Source of the DNA: Desulfurococcales archaeon
Lineage (GTDB): Archaea; Thermoproteota; Thermoprotei_A; Sulfolobales; Desulfurococcaceae
Reading direction: 5' to 3'
DNA: 64,000 nucleotides
Assembly (NCBI GenBank): GCA_027022365.1
Contig: JALVYU010000031.1
Span: 248,001 to 312,000, forward strand
A program made the position numbers and the translations under genes. This document shows positions 17,427-26,020 of the stretch, piece after piece (position 1 is the stretch's first letter; each line of letters starts with the position of its first letter). The notes beneath the pieces were generated by a model. It was not told the origin of the DNA. It made no database searches and saw only the letters and a program-made list of their open reading frames with translations.

Positions 17427-17699
17427 TTGGTTCTCAAGAAGCTATCTGATTTCTTCGATGCAATAGTATCTATTTTCAAGGGCCGTAGTGTTGAGTATAT
17501 TGAGGCAGAGCTTAGGGAGCTCGAGAACGTTTTCGCACTCATAGTCCTCGGCTCATTCATAGGATTACCCAGCCCTCCGTCCACGATAAGCTTGAGGCTC
17601 CTCCCCTACATGGGGAGAGAGCTTCTCGTGATGAGCAGGATAAGTGAGAGGCTAGACGATATGTTGGGAGAAATGGCCGGGTTGTTCGATATAGCCTAG
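17427..17699 (+). CDS. Small conserved-looking protein upstream of Get3-like ATPase
   Basis: The 90-residue protein starts with TTG after GAGGCGGT. It has an amphipathic N-terminus, an acidic helix (EYIEAELRELENVFALIVLG) and a Pro-rich turn SPPST, and ends in an acidic helix. There is a hydrophobic stretch at about 36-50 but no clear membrane span. Only 16 bases separate it from the ATPase gene, so it is probably the first gene of that operon and may be a partner of the ATPase. I cannot name its family. Confidence 0.68.
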   Translation: MVLKKLSDFFDAIVSIFKGRSVEYIEAELRELENVFALIVLGSFIGLPSPPSTISLRLLPYMGRELLVMSRISERLDDMLGEMAGLFDIA

Positions 17700-17715
17700 A
17701 CGTAGGTGGTATGGT

Positions 17716-18699
17716 ATGACACTGATAAGGTTCTTTCTAGGAAAGGGTGGTGTTGGAAAGACTACTTCTGCGGCCGCCTATAGTGTAAACAAGGCTTTAC
17801 AGGGTAAACGTGTACTCGTTGTAAGCCTAGATCCTGCGCATAACCTTGGAGATGTGTTTGATACTGAGCTTGGTGATGACCCGGTTAAACTAATGGATAA
17901 CCTCGTGGCGATCGAAGTAGACTATGATAAGATGATCAAGAAGCACCTAAAGGAGCTTACCGAGAAGATCAAGGACATCTATGGCTACCTGAAAATATTT
18001 AATCTAGACAAGTATGTCGACGTCCTCAAGCACAGCCCGGGAGTCGAGGAGCAGGCTAGCCTTGAGAAGATAATAGAGATAGTCAGAAAGTATGGAGTAG
18101 GCGACAAGGCATTCGATATAATAGTATTCGATACACCGCCAACCGGGTTAACGCTCCGAATAATGGCCCTACCAACTATAAGTCTTATATGGATCGAAAG
18201 ACTCATCAAACTAAGACTAGCTATACTCGAGAGAAGAAAAACTATATCCAGCATAACGGGTGAGCGGTTCGAAATAGAGATCGCTGGGAGGAAGTTCAAG
18301 GTACCAATAAGTGTTAAGGAGGATCCCATATTTAAGGAGCTCATGAAACTTAAAGACGAGTACAATTGGATAAACAAGCGCCTAACCGACCCTAACACGA
18401 CAGCTGCGATCATGGTGATAAATCCTGAAACACTGCCTGTTCTCGAGGCATACAGAGCGGTAAACTTCCTCAAAAAAATAAACGTACCCGTAACCCACCT
18501 GATCGTGAACAAGGTATTAGAGCTAGATACAGTACCCGAACGATTACGGCCGCGGATAGAAGAGCAGGAGATAGCACTAGCCCTTGCCAGGGAGAAGCTT
18601 CCGGGACTAGAAATGATAAAGATACCCTATCTGGAGAGAGAGCCGAGAGGCCTCCAGATGCTGAAAAGAGTGGCGGAGTACTTATCACCTATACCGTGA
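17716..18699 (+). CDS. ArsA/Get3-like ATPase
   Basis: The 327-residue protein has the deviant P-loop GKGGVGKTTSAA at residue 8, switch I SLDPAHNLGDVF and switch II DTPPTGLTLR, the set found in ArsA arsenite-pump ATPases and Get3 tail-anchored-protein factors. There is no ArsB-like pump nearby, and a Get3-type role in membrane-protein targeting is the better guess. No CxxC pair is present, so the eukaryote-type zinc dimer site is missing. The start has GGTGGT upstream. It sits in a four-gene forward run. Confidence 0.9.
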   Translation: MTLIRFFLGKGGVGKTTSAAAYSVNKALQGKRVLVVSLDPAHNLGDVFDTELGDDPVKLMDNLVAIEVDYDKMIKKHLKELTEKIKDIYGYLKIFNLDKYVDVLKHSPGVEEQASLEKIIEIVRKYGVGDKAFDIIVFDTPPTGLTLRIMALPTISLIWIERLIKLRLAILERRKTISSITGERFEIEIAGRKFKVPISVKEDPIFKELMKLKDEYNWINKRLTDPNTTAAIMVINPETLPVLEAYRAVNFLKKINVPVTHLIVNKVLELDTVPERLRPRIEEQEIALALAREKLPGLEMIKIPYLEREPRGLQMLKRVAEYLSPIP

Positions 18700-18726
18700 G
18701 AATATTTTTGTCTGGGTGTACATTCA

Positions 18727-19383
18727 TTGGATCCACTTATAGCGATCTTTGTAGTAGTCATATTGCTCGCAGGAGTCTCCGTGGTATGGTTCTATAGGAA
18801 GAGAAAAGTAAACCTCATGATCCTTGAGAAATCAATTAGGATCCTCGAGAAAGTCTACCAGCCCTACGATAAGAAATACACCGTGATAGGGATCTATGTA
18901 GGCTATTCCGCACTGTACAAGGTTTTGAAGAAAGCCTTGAAAACAATAGAGGTAGTCACTCTTCTCCTGCCTCGCCAAAGCCTCATGTATCTCCCTGTAG
19001 CTAAGCTGACATCGAGGTTCGACAAGATCTTCATAATCTATCACTATGACAAAGAGACGCATTTCCCGGGCGAAGCCCACCTTGTCAGGAAAGGATACTA
19101 TAGGCTCGGGATAAAGAGGGCGATACACGGCATAGAGAAGATGCATGTGGAGAAGACGAGAATAGGCGGTAAAGAATACTACATGGTGTACAACAACAGG
19201 AGAGTAGCGGAGAAACTATTGTCAATGATCCAGAACCTCAAGAACCCGCTACTCATACAGCATGCCGCCGTGGTGCCCAAACTGCACAGGCTCTACATAG
19301 CCGCTAAACTAGATATAAGATACCTAGAAGATCTCGCCTCGAAAACATATGTCTTCGCCCAGGAAATGGTGAGTGGACAATGA
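18727..19383 (+). CDS. Hypothetical protein with N-terminal membrane anchor
   Basis: The 218-residue protein starts with TTG, preceded by GGGTG. Residues 3-21 form one membrane helix followed by Arg/Lys, so the body should be cytoplasmic. The rest is basic and mixed alpha/beta, without cysteines or a known motif. Its stop overlaps the next start by four bases (ATGA), so it is translated together with the methyltransferase. A tail or head anchor next to a Get3-like gene is notable but unexplained. Confidence 0.68.
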   Translation: MDPLIAIFVVVILLAGVSVVWFYRKRKVNLMILEKSIRILEKVYQPYDKKYTVIGIYVGYSALYKVLKKALKTIEVVTLLLPRQSLMYLPVAKLTSRFDKIFIIYHYDKETHFPGEAHLVRKGYYRLGIKRAIHGIEKMHVEKTRIGGKEYYMVYNNRRVAEKLLSMIQNLKNPLLIQHAAVVPKLHRLYIAAKLDIRYLEDLASKTYVFAQEMVSGQ

Positions 19384-20216
19384 GTGGGCTGGAGAGACTA
19401 TACAGGGTTTTCAAGTGGGTCGAAGATATAGACACGCCCGAGGGCCGGAAGAGGCTTCAAGAATCAATAGGTAATATTGGTAAAGCAATAGATCATCCCA
19501 GCATAAAGGATCTACTTGCCAGGAAGGACAAGATCACTATAATCGATGTATGTAGTGGTAAAGGAATAGGCTTCATAGCACTGGCAAAAGCTATTCTCCA
19601 GAAACATGATGTAAAAATTGAGATAATAGCAGTTGACCTCAGGCAGTCAGCCCTTGAAAAAGCAGAGGAGTACGCTGAGAAGGAGCTGGGGATAAAGATC
19701 AAGACATTCGTCTATGATGCGACCAGGCTATGGGAGCTGGGAGTTTCTGCTGACATAGGGTTGCTTTACGGCTTCTCAACTCCTCATTTCAACCCATATG
19801 ATATGGTTAAGCTCGCCGCAAGTATGGCGAGTATTCTCGGCCCAGAAGGAGCCTTCTTGGTGGAAGAAGCTGATAGGGTATATAGTATTTGTCAAAGGAC
19901 CGGCTATAAGGACGTTATCCCGGACTATGTCGATGAAGACAGAGTGATATTATCGATAGAAGCGGGTAGAGAACCACTAAAGGGCGTAAACCGGAGATTA
20001 ATAATAGACTTGATAACGGGGAATCGTGTAATGAGCGAGTTTAGGTTGTGGGATATCGCTGGAACAGCCTCTATTCTCTGGTGCTTCTTCAGGCATGTGG
20101 ACTTCATTAAATACAGGCATCCATATTCTGGTCTTCTAGTAGCATGGAAGCCGAGAGGAATAGAGCCTATGCAGTACGCCGAGTATCCGGAGATAATATC
20201 AGGGAGGAATCGTTGA
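19380..20216 (+). CDS. SAM-dependent methyltransferase
   Basis: The 278-residue protein has a class I methyltransferase core: motif I IDVCSGKGIGFIAL near residue 58, an acidic end of strand 2 (AVDLRQSALEKA) near residue 84, and YDATRLWELG after it. The C-terminal third holds the residues VCSGKG-family enzymes use for substrate choice but gives no clear clue. The substrate is unknown. It is the last gene of the Get3-like operon and is convergent with the GlmS-like gene. Confidence 0.8.
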   Translation: MSGLERLYRVFKWVEDIDTPEGRKRLQESIGNIGKAIDHPSIKDLLARKDKITIIDVCSGKGIGFIALAKAILQKHDVKIEIIAVDLRQSALEKAEEYAEKELGIKIKTFVYDATRLWELGVSADIGLLYGFSTPHFNPYDMVKLAASMASILGPEGAFLVEEADRVYSICQRTGYKDVIPDYVDEDRVILSIEAGREPLKGVNRRLIIDLITGNRVMSEFRLWDIAGTASILWCFFRHVDFIKYRHPYSGLLVAWKPRGIEPMQYAEYPEIISGRNR

Positions 20217-20285
20217 CAGGTTAATGTTATGAATTCCGGGATCAATGTAAAAACAGAACATTATTGGAATTGTAAAGAAATAATG

Positions 20286-22091
20286 CTATGTTGTAACAGC
20301 CTTTGCCAGCCCTGGAGGCGTATCTATCGGCCTACCTAGCTTTACGCCTATCCTGTATGCGAGGAGCTGTAGTGGGATAATGTTCGCTATTGGGGCCAAG
20401 TATTTGATTGTAGGCACTGTACGGACTATATTCTCTCCTTCATCATCCATAGATACGACGAGAAGGTTTGCATCCTTACTCTTTATTTCTCTGACAACCT
20501 TATCATATAGCTCGAGGGCCTGCTCCTCGTATGGCTTTATCAATATAACAGGGAATCCTGGCCTGACGAGCACCATTGGGCCATGCCTTAGCTCGCCCAG
20601 TTGTACTCCCTCACTATGGAGTATAGCGGCTTCCTTCAGCTTGAGCGCTGCCTCCAGTGCTACCGGGTAGTTTATACCGCTACTACTCACGTAGATGTTA
20701 TCCCAATTATTATGAACATCAACGATCCTTGTGACATCTCTATCAATTCTGGATAATTCGTGTTGTAGCCTCTTGGAGAGCTCCTCTATTTCCCCATAGA
20801 TCATTCTGACATCGCCTTGGCCTATCTGGCCTGTATGCACTCCTGTATACGCAGCTAGGATCAAGAGAGTTGCAACGGTTGATGTGAATGTCTTTGTTGC
20901 AGGCACAGCTATTTCGGGCCCCGCGCTTATCGGTAGGTAGACGTTGCTTTCAAGTGTGAGCCTTGAGCCAACCATATTTGTTACCCCGACGACCACGGCT
21001 CCTCTCTGTTTTGCTAGCTTGATGCTTCTTATGACATCGCTTGTCTCGCCGCTCTGGCTCACGGCAATTATGACTGTTCCTGTACCAACGTGTTCAAGGC
21101 CATAGTACGGGAACTCCGCCGCACTGACAACTTCTAGATCGATCTTTGCCAGGTCGGCGAAATAGTAGAGCGAGACCAGGCCGGCGTGAAGGCTTGTACC
21201 GTTCGCGATTACATATACGTTCTTGGCGCCCTGGATGATCATTGCGGCTAGTCTGAGATACTTGTCCATTAGGCCATTGATCGTCTGTCTTAATGCGTGT
21301 GGTATCTCGTATATTTCCTTCAACATGTAATGGGGATAGCCCGCCTTATCCCATAGTCCTGCAGGGTATTTGACCCTCTTTCTTATCAATTGTTTGACTT
21401 CGCCGCCTGTAAGGACATCGTAGACTTTGAATTCATCATGACTAATTACCCCGGCCATATTATCTCCCAGCACGGCAGCTTCTGTGGCGAATCCGTGGAG
21501 GCTTGGGATATCGCTGGATATGAAGAATCCCCTTTGCCCGATACCTATTACGAGGGGCTGACCATGTGTTAGTACATATAACCTGTTATCTCCTTGGAAT
21601 AGAACAGCGAAAGCATATACGCCGTCAATGGTTCTCCCTATACCGATAATATCTTCTATCTTATTTTCTTTCTCTGAGACTGACTCGAGAAGATGCGCGA
21701 GTACCTCTGCGTCTGTCGTGGATGAGAATCTATGTCCTTCCCTGATAAGATCGTCTCGGAGTACTTCATAGTCCTTAATGATGCCGTCCACCACGATAGC
21801 TAGGCTTTCCCTACAATCCTGTAGGGGATGTGTATTATTGTCTTTGGGCCATCCCCTGCTGGCGTATCTTGTATGAGCGATCGCTATCTTGGAGGAGATC
21901 TCCGTTATTCCGATATCCTTCCATATTTTTTCTATATGTCCTGCTTTCTTTCTAACTACGAGTTTACCCTCATCGTCGAGGTAAGCGTAACCGGCTCCAT
22001 CATATCCGCGATATATGAGTCTTCTAAGGCCCTCAAACAATATTTTGCCTGGTAACTTGTCTTTGGAAACAAAACCGAAAATGCCGCCCAT
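20286..22091 (-). CDS. GlmS-like aminotransferase lacking the glutaminase cysteine
   Basis: The 601-residue protein aligns end to end with glutamine-fructose-6-phosphate aminotransferase. The sugar-phosphate isomerase half looks intact: SQSGETSD, AVPATKTFTSTV, LKLKEAAILHSEG, ELRHGPMVLV and the final TPPGLAKAVTT. The glutaminase half is folded-looking but damaged. The N-terminus is MGGIFGF where the family has MCGI, so the nucleophile Cys is Gly. HTRWATHG is HTRYASRG and VHNGIIEN is VVDGIIKD. The start is ATG at 22091, after GGGGTG. It may be an ammonia-dependent synthase or, like the isomerase-only GlmD of Thermococcus, a glucosamine-6-phosphate deaminase. Confidence 0.9.
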   Translation of the reverse strand: MGGIFGFVSKDKLPGKILFEGLRRLIYRGYDGAGYAYLDDEGKLVVRKKAGHIEKIWKDIGITEISSKIAIAHTRYASRGWPKDNNTHPLQDCRESLAIVVDGIIKDYEVLRDDLIREGHRFSSTTDAEVLAHLLESVSEKENKIEDIIGIGRTIDGVYAFAVLFQGDNRLYVLTHGQPLVIGIGQRGFFISSDIPSLHGFATEAAVLGDNMAGVISHDEFKVYDVLTGGEVKQLIRKRVKYPAGLWDKAGYPHYMLKEIYEIPHALRQTINGLMDKYLRLAAMIIQGAKNVYVIANGTSLHAGLVSLYYFADLAKIDLEVVSAAEFPYYGLEHVGTGTVIIAVSQSGETSDVIRSIKLAKQRGAVVVGVTNMVGSRLTLESNVYLPISAGPEIAVPATKTFTSTVATLLILAAYTGVHTGQIGQGDVRMIYGEIEELSKRLQHELSRIDRDVTRIVDVHNNWDNIYVSSSGINYPVALEAALKLKEAAILHSEGVQLGELRHGPMVLVRPGFPVILIKPYEEQALELYDKVVREIKSKDANLLVVSMDDEGENIVRTVPTIKYLAPIANIIPLQLLAYRIGVKLGRPIDTPPGLAKAVTT

Positions 22092-22144
22092 CAGGTACAC
22101 CCCGATTATCGTACAGATGATATACTAATATTTATGAGCTTGTT

Positions 22145-22166
22145 AAAAAATATCGTAATATTTTTT
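22145..22166. repeat. Perfect A/T inverted repeat upstream of the glmS-like gene
   Basis: AAAAAATAT (22145-22153) and ATATTTTTT (22158-22166) form nine perfect pairs, extended by one T-A pair, around a CGTA spacer. It lies about 55 bases before the GlmS-like start, in the long gap to amt. A second perfect palindrome, CAAATATATTTG, is at 22260-22271. They could be operators or simple A/T promoter DNA. Confidence 0.5.
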
Positions 22167-22328
22167 ACACATTCTATTCTTGGTCTTTTACAATATCTAT
22201 TTGTATAAACACATATGTCCACATATATATGTATTTATCCGTTATATAAAGTATACTAGCAAATATATTTGATATATATGACATATTAGGTTAGTCTAAT
22301 CACTCAGTTATAATTGATCTACATAGTA

Positions 22329-22429
22329 TTTCCTAAAGTTAAATTTTTATAAGAAAGTTTTTTATTGCATTCGCACGGATTTTCTATATTAAATGATAAC
22401 TTTAAGGAAAATGTGCGAAGTGACCTATC
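22329..22429 (+). promoter_or_regulatory. Promoter and paired repeat elements of amt
   Basis: Two sequence pairs interleave here. TTTCCTAAAGTTA (22329-22341) is inverted as TAACTTTAAGGAAA (22397-22410) with one extra base. TTCGCAC (22370-22376) is inverted exactly as GTGCGAA (22413-22419). A TATA-like ctatattaaatg lies between them at 22384-22395. The arrangement suggests two regulator sites bracketing the promoter. The 22100-22430 gap has no gene. Confidence 0.5.
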
Positions 22430-23638
22430 TTGATGGACCCCATTAATACTGGAAATACTGCTTTCGTTCTCTTATCTGCCGCACTAGTAATGATAATGAC
22501 GCCCGGGCTAGGATTCTTCTACGGCGGACTTGTAGGCCGAAAGAATGCCCTGACAATACTGATGGAATCCTTCTTCTCGCTTGGATGGGTTACGATACTA
22601 TGGGTATTGTTCGGCTACTCGCTGTCTTTCGGGCCCGACATAGCGGGAGTTATTGGTGGCGCAAAGTATTTCTTTATGAACAATATCTTCGAGACGACGA
22701 GGATGGCCGCATTCCAGGGACCATTATACGCTTATGTTATGTTCCAGCTAATGTTCGCCGTAATAACGCCTGCGCTGATAACAGGTGCTTTCGCCAACAA
22801 GATGAAGTTCACGGCATGGATAGCCTTCCTGACACTATGGTCGTTCCTAGTATACTTCCCGGTCGCCCACTGGGTCTGGGGAGGAGGATTCCTGCAGAAA
22901 TGGGGCGTCGAGGACTTCGCAGGAGGTATCGTCGTACACGCTACAGCTGGCTTCTCAGCATTAGCGGCCGCGCTGTGGTTCGGTGTAAGTAGGGTTAAGA
23001 ACAGGCCTCACAACCTCATGTGGGTGGCCCTAGGAACAGCTCTTCTGTGGTTTGGATGGTTCGGCTTCAACGCTGGGAGTGCTCTACGCGCGGGTGGTGA
23101 TGCAGCAATAGCCTTCACGAACACGCAGATCGCCGCGGCATTCGCCGCCGTAACATGGGTATTCCTAGACGTCGCACGTGGAGGCAAGATATCGGCTTCA
23201 GGATTCTGCACAGGGGCCATCGCTGGTCTAGCGACTGTGACGCCGACAGCGGGCTTTATCATGCCTCAGGCCGCGATGATAGTAGGTATTGTCGCCGCCC
23301 TAGTCTGTTATGCAGCAGTAATGTATAAGAACAAGAAGGGATGGGACGACGTACTGGATGTCTGGGGAGTCCACGGCATAGGAGGCTACACGGGTATATT
23401 AATGCTGGGGCTATTCGGTACAAGCCAGGTGCTCGGAGAGAACGGCCTCTTCTACGGCAACCCTGTGTTCTTCCTCAAGGAATGGGCCGCGGTGACATTC
23501 GTATCTGCGTATAGCTTCGTGGTTACGTTGTTCATACTGTGGATAATATCGAGGTTTACTAGGGTCAAGGTTCCGGAGTCCGAAATGGAGTCAGGGCTGG
23601 ATGAAATAGAGCTCGGTGAAGTAGCTTATCCACAGTAG
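22430..23638 (+). CDS. amt: Ammonium transporter (Amt/MEP/Rh family)
   Basis: The 402-residue channel has about 11 membrane helices and the family residues: GLGFFYGGLVGRKNAL in helix 1-2, the first pore histidine in VVHATAGFSALAAAL near residue 168 and the second in WGVHGIGGYTGIL near residue 315. It takes up ammonium. The start is TTG at 22430 or the next codon ATG at 22433, after a GTGA site. No GlnK-type regulator gene is adjacent, unlike most amt loci. It diverges from the GlmS-like gene, which may produce or use ammonia. Confidence 0.95.
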   Translation: MMDPINTGNTAFVLLSAALVMIMTPGLGFFYGGLVGRKNALTILMESFFSLGWVTILWVLFGYSLSFGPDIAGVIGGAKYFFMNNIFETTRMAAFQGPLYAYVMFQLMFAVITPALITGAFANKMKFTAWIAFLTLWSFLVYFPVAHWVWGGGFLQKWGVEDFAGGIVVHATAGFSALAAALWFGVSRVKNRPHNLMWVALGTALLWFGWFGFNAGSALRAGGDAAIAFTNTQIAAAFAAVTWVFLDVARGGKISASGFCTGAIAGLATVTPTAGFIMPQAAMIVGIVAALVCYAAVMYKNKKGWDDVLDVWGVHGIGGYTGILMLGLFGTSQVLGENGLFYGNPVFFLKEWAAVTFVSAYSFVVTLFILWIISRFTRVKVPESEMESGLDEIELGEVAYPQ

Positions 23639-23790
23639 CGGATTAATGTATCTATGAACCTCTATACGATAAACACATCATTTTTTCATTACTTTCATAT
23701 CATCAGCTGAGTCGTGATTCGGGGAAATGATTAAATTCTCGACATACCAGATAATCAATAGAAGATCTATAGATATAATGATGATCAGTC

Positions 23791-24258
23791 TTGAGCATTA
23801 AGAAGCTGATCCACTACATGGTTGAATATGGTAGAATGCTTATCCTGGCTGTCGATATAGTTATCATAACAGTTATGACTATACTCGTATGCTTAACAAC
23901 CGTGATTATTGTAAGGGATATTATGGGTGTATGGAATTATGAAGCGGTCAGCATAGGAGAGCTACAGATAACGGTTAACGATGTGTTTTTGCTCATAGTT
24001 TTCGCCGAGATTATTAGGAGCATCATAGTTGGTCGCCGTCAGCCCGAGATGTATCTTGTCGCTATAGCGGAAGTAGGTTTTGTAATCAGTATTAGAGAGG
24101 TTATAGCCTCTGTCGTGAGGGGTAGTAAGATCGATATACTCTACGCCTCTATCTCGAGCCTCATTCTAGCAATAGTCCTACTCCTCATGTACAGGTATGT
24201 ATTACCTCATAGGGGAAGCCTTAAAAGGACAAGTTCTACTCATTCCTCTCAGCACTGA
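23791..24258 (+). CDS. PsiE-like small membrane protein
   Basis: The 155-residue protein has four membrane helices (about 18-40, 65-82, 92-110 and 118-136). The pattern, with FAEIIRSIIVGRR between helices 2 and 3 and VISIREVIASVV in helix 3, resembles the PsiE family. The start is TTG at 23791. The last 23 bases overlap the convergent secreted-protein gene. The function of PsiE is not established; in E. coli it responds to phosphate starvation. Confidence 0.65.
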   Translation: MSIKKLIHYMVEYGRMLILAVDIVIITVMTILVCLTTVIIVRDIMGVWNYEAVSIGELQITVNDVFLLIVFAEIIRSIIVGRRQPEMYLVAIAEVGFVISIREVIASVVRGSKIDILYASISSLILAIVLLLMYRYVLPHRGSLKRTSSTHSSQH

Positions 24259-25057
24259 TCTTTTTCCTCAGCAAAATCATGGTTATTGTTATCAGTACAA
24301 TAACCGTGATTACAACTGCAAGAGATTGTTGTCCAAGCAATTCTGGTTGAGACGAGGAAGACGTTGTTGTTATTGATTGTGTTGTGGATGTGTTCAGTAT
24401 AGGTGGAGGAGTTATTGTTGGTGTCGGTGTTGCGGTAGATGTAGTTATCGTCACGGGTGTGAACGATATGTTAACTGCTACGATCATTGATTTGGGAGGA
24501 ATCCCTTGTGAGAGCATTGCGCTTATCTCTCTTCCTGATAGACTTGAATTTGTTACATAGACAACGATCTTATTGAAGACAATCTTGGGTGCCGTAGATG
24601 TTCTGCCCGTGACATTACCGACTACAAGATGTAAAGTTGTTAGCGGGGGTAAGTATACCAAATCATGCTTCCCTGTTTTTCCACCAATATTATATAATAA
24701 AGTATTGTTTTCGAGAATGAGAATATATGCAGTAATATCTTCGCCGATACGGGCATCCCTTATAGGGCCTAGCCAGTGATTTTGATCGCCTGCCATAATG
24801 TAGATTTCAGGGTTTTTATCCGGTGCTTTGAGAATTATTAAACCATAAGCGTAAACACCATTATAAGTCAGGTAGATCGACGCGTAGCCGTAATCACCTA
24901 TATCTTTGACAGTGAATGCCACGGTCAATAATGTATTATTCCCGATAGTGCTTAGCCTTCTTGTCTCATTATAGAGCATACCATGTAGTAGAACATTGCA
25001 TCCAGTTGCAAAGATTAACGACGATAAAAGTATGATCGCTATAATTCTTCTAAGTAT
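24236..25057 (-). CDS. Secreted, C-terminally anchored protein; start codon unclear
   Basis: An ATG at 24979 opens a 247-residue frame, but the same frame continues upstream to encode a clear signal peptide (RRIIAIILLSSLIFATGC). A strong ribosome binding site (AAGGAGGTG, minus strand, 25076-25068) lies just before it. No ATG, GTG or TTG is in that segment; ATA at 25057 or TTA at 25060 sits at the right distance. The mature part is a beta-rich domain of about 150 residues, then a Thr/Pro-rich linker, a membrane helix and a short basic tail. The layout is typical of archaeal cell-surface proteins. The domain is not recognised. Confidence 0.7.
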   Translation of the reverse strand: MLRRIIAIILLSSLIFATGCNVLLHGMLYNETRRLSTIGNNTLLTVAFTVKDIGDYGYASIYLTYNGVYAYGLIILKAPDKNPEIYIMAGDQNHWLGPIRDARIGEDITAYILILENNTLLYNIGGKTGKHDLVYLPPLTTLHLVVGNVTGRTSTAPKIVFNKIVVYVTNSSLSGREISAMLSQGIPPKSMIVAVNISFTPVTITTSTATPTPTITPPPILNTSTTQSITTTSSSSQPELLGQQSLAVVITVIVLITITMILLRKKISAERNE

Positions 25058-25171
25058 TAAGTCGAATCACCTCCTTGGCCGTGGAAATATAGTATATGAA
25101 ATACGTTAATAACTAGTATCTGTTTCTAAGATGGATAACGTGGATGATGAACGGTTAGGAGATGTTAGATC

Positions 25172-25591
25172 ATGGGGTCTATACATGAATGGCTAGTACC
25201 AGCTATACTAACACTAGTGCTTTGGGGTTTATGGGGCTATATGTTGAAATTTGCTGGAACTAGGCTTGATTGGAGAGAAGTATACTTTATCAGTAGCTTG
25301 GCCAGCTTTACTTTGGCATTAATATTCTATCTGTACTCTAAGGGATTTAGTATTAGCCTAAACATCTACGCATTATACGCAGCGATCGCCGGCCTTATGG
25401 GAGGACTCGGATACCTGGCCTTCATGATAGCTATTAGCAAGGGGAAAGCCTCGATAATAATTCCTTTAACAGCACTATATCCAGCTATAACTGCTGTCCT
25501 CGCAGTGTTGTTCCTAGGAGAAAAGCTGAAGCCGACACAGCTCGCGGGAATAATAATGGCGCTCATAGCAGGTATACTCGTATCCCTCTAG
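25172..25591 (+). CDS. EamA-type half-size drug/metabolite transporter
   Basis: The 139-residue protein has five membrane helices and corresponds to one EamA domain. It includes the typical end of the repeat, IPLTALYPAITAVLAVLFL then GEKLKPTQLAGIIMALIAGI. Such half-size members function as dimers in the DMT superfamily. A GGAG site lies upstream of the ATG. It overlaps the convergent gene end by four bases. The substrate cannot be inferred. Confidence 0.82.
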   Translation: MGSIHEWLVPAILTLVLWGLWGYMLKFAGTRLDWREVYFISSLASFTLALIFYLYSKGFSISLNIYALYAAIAGLMGGLGYLAFMIAISKGKASIIIPLTALYPAITAVLAVLFLGEKLKPTQLAGIIMALIAGILVSL

Positions 25592-25899
25592 GCATCGCCG
25601 CTCCATGCCGTAGCGGCTGCTACAGCGTCTATTAGGAAGTCTTTATTGTTGGAATAGTCTTCCTCGATGAGAGAGGCATAGGCTGTCTCGATGATCTTCT
25701 CGTACAGGTTTTCATCGATATCAACTTCTAATCCATTAACACTAACCTCCAGCTTAGCGCCAGGCTGGTAGACCTGGAGGATCCTAGGCTCTATGCCGTC
25801 TTTTCCTAGCTCTGATGCGGCAACCATGACAGCGTTTAGTACTATCGCGTCAATACTTGAGCCGTAAGTTATTGTGATGTTTACAACCGCTTTTGGCAT
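25588..25899 (-). CDS. Hypothetical acidic protein, 103 residues
   Basis: The family is not recognised. The small acidic protein has alternating strands and helices, no cysteines and no membrane segment. The start ATG is preceded by GGTGGTCGC, which supports translation. It diverges from the gene at 26085 and shares with it a region holding a tandem 11-bp repeat. Confidence 0.55.
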   Translation of the reverse strand: MPKAVVNITITYGSSIDAIVLNAVMVAASELGKDGIEPRILQVYQPGAKLEVSVNGLEVDIDENLYEKIIETAYASLIEEDYSNNKDFLIDAVAAATAWSGDA

Positions 25900-25956
25900 T
25901 CCGCGACCACCACTGATCCGATGACATGTTATAGGGATAAAAGAGCGGGGAAGGTA

Positions 25957-25976
25957 TTGTTACCGCGTTGTTACCG
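25957..25976. repeat. Tandem direct repeat TTGTTACCG, 11-bp period
   Basis: TTGTTACCG occurs at 25957-25965 and again at 25968-25976, exactly 11 bases apart, so both copies face the same side of the helix. The elements lie between two divergent genes, upstream of a TATA box at 26021. This is a possible transcription-factor site. Confidence 0.5.
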
Positions 25977-26020
25977 GGAGATATAGGGTCTTATTACAGG
26001 GTTAACACGGTAGCCTCCCT

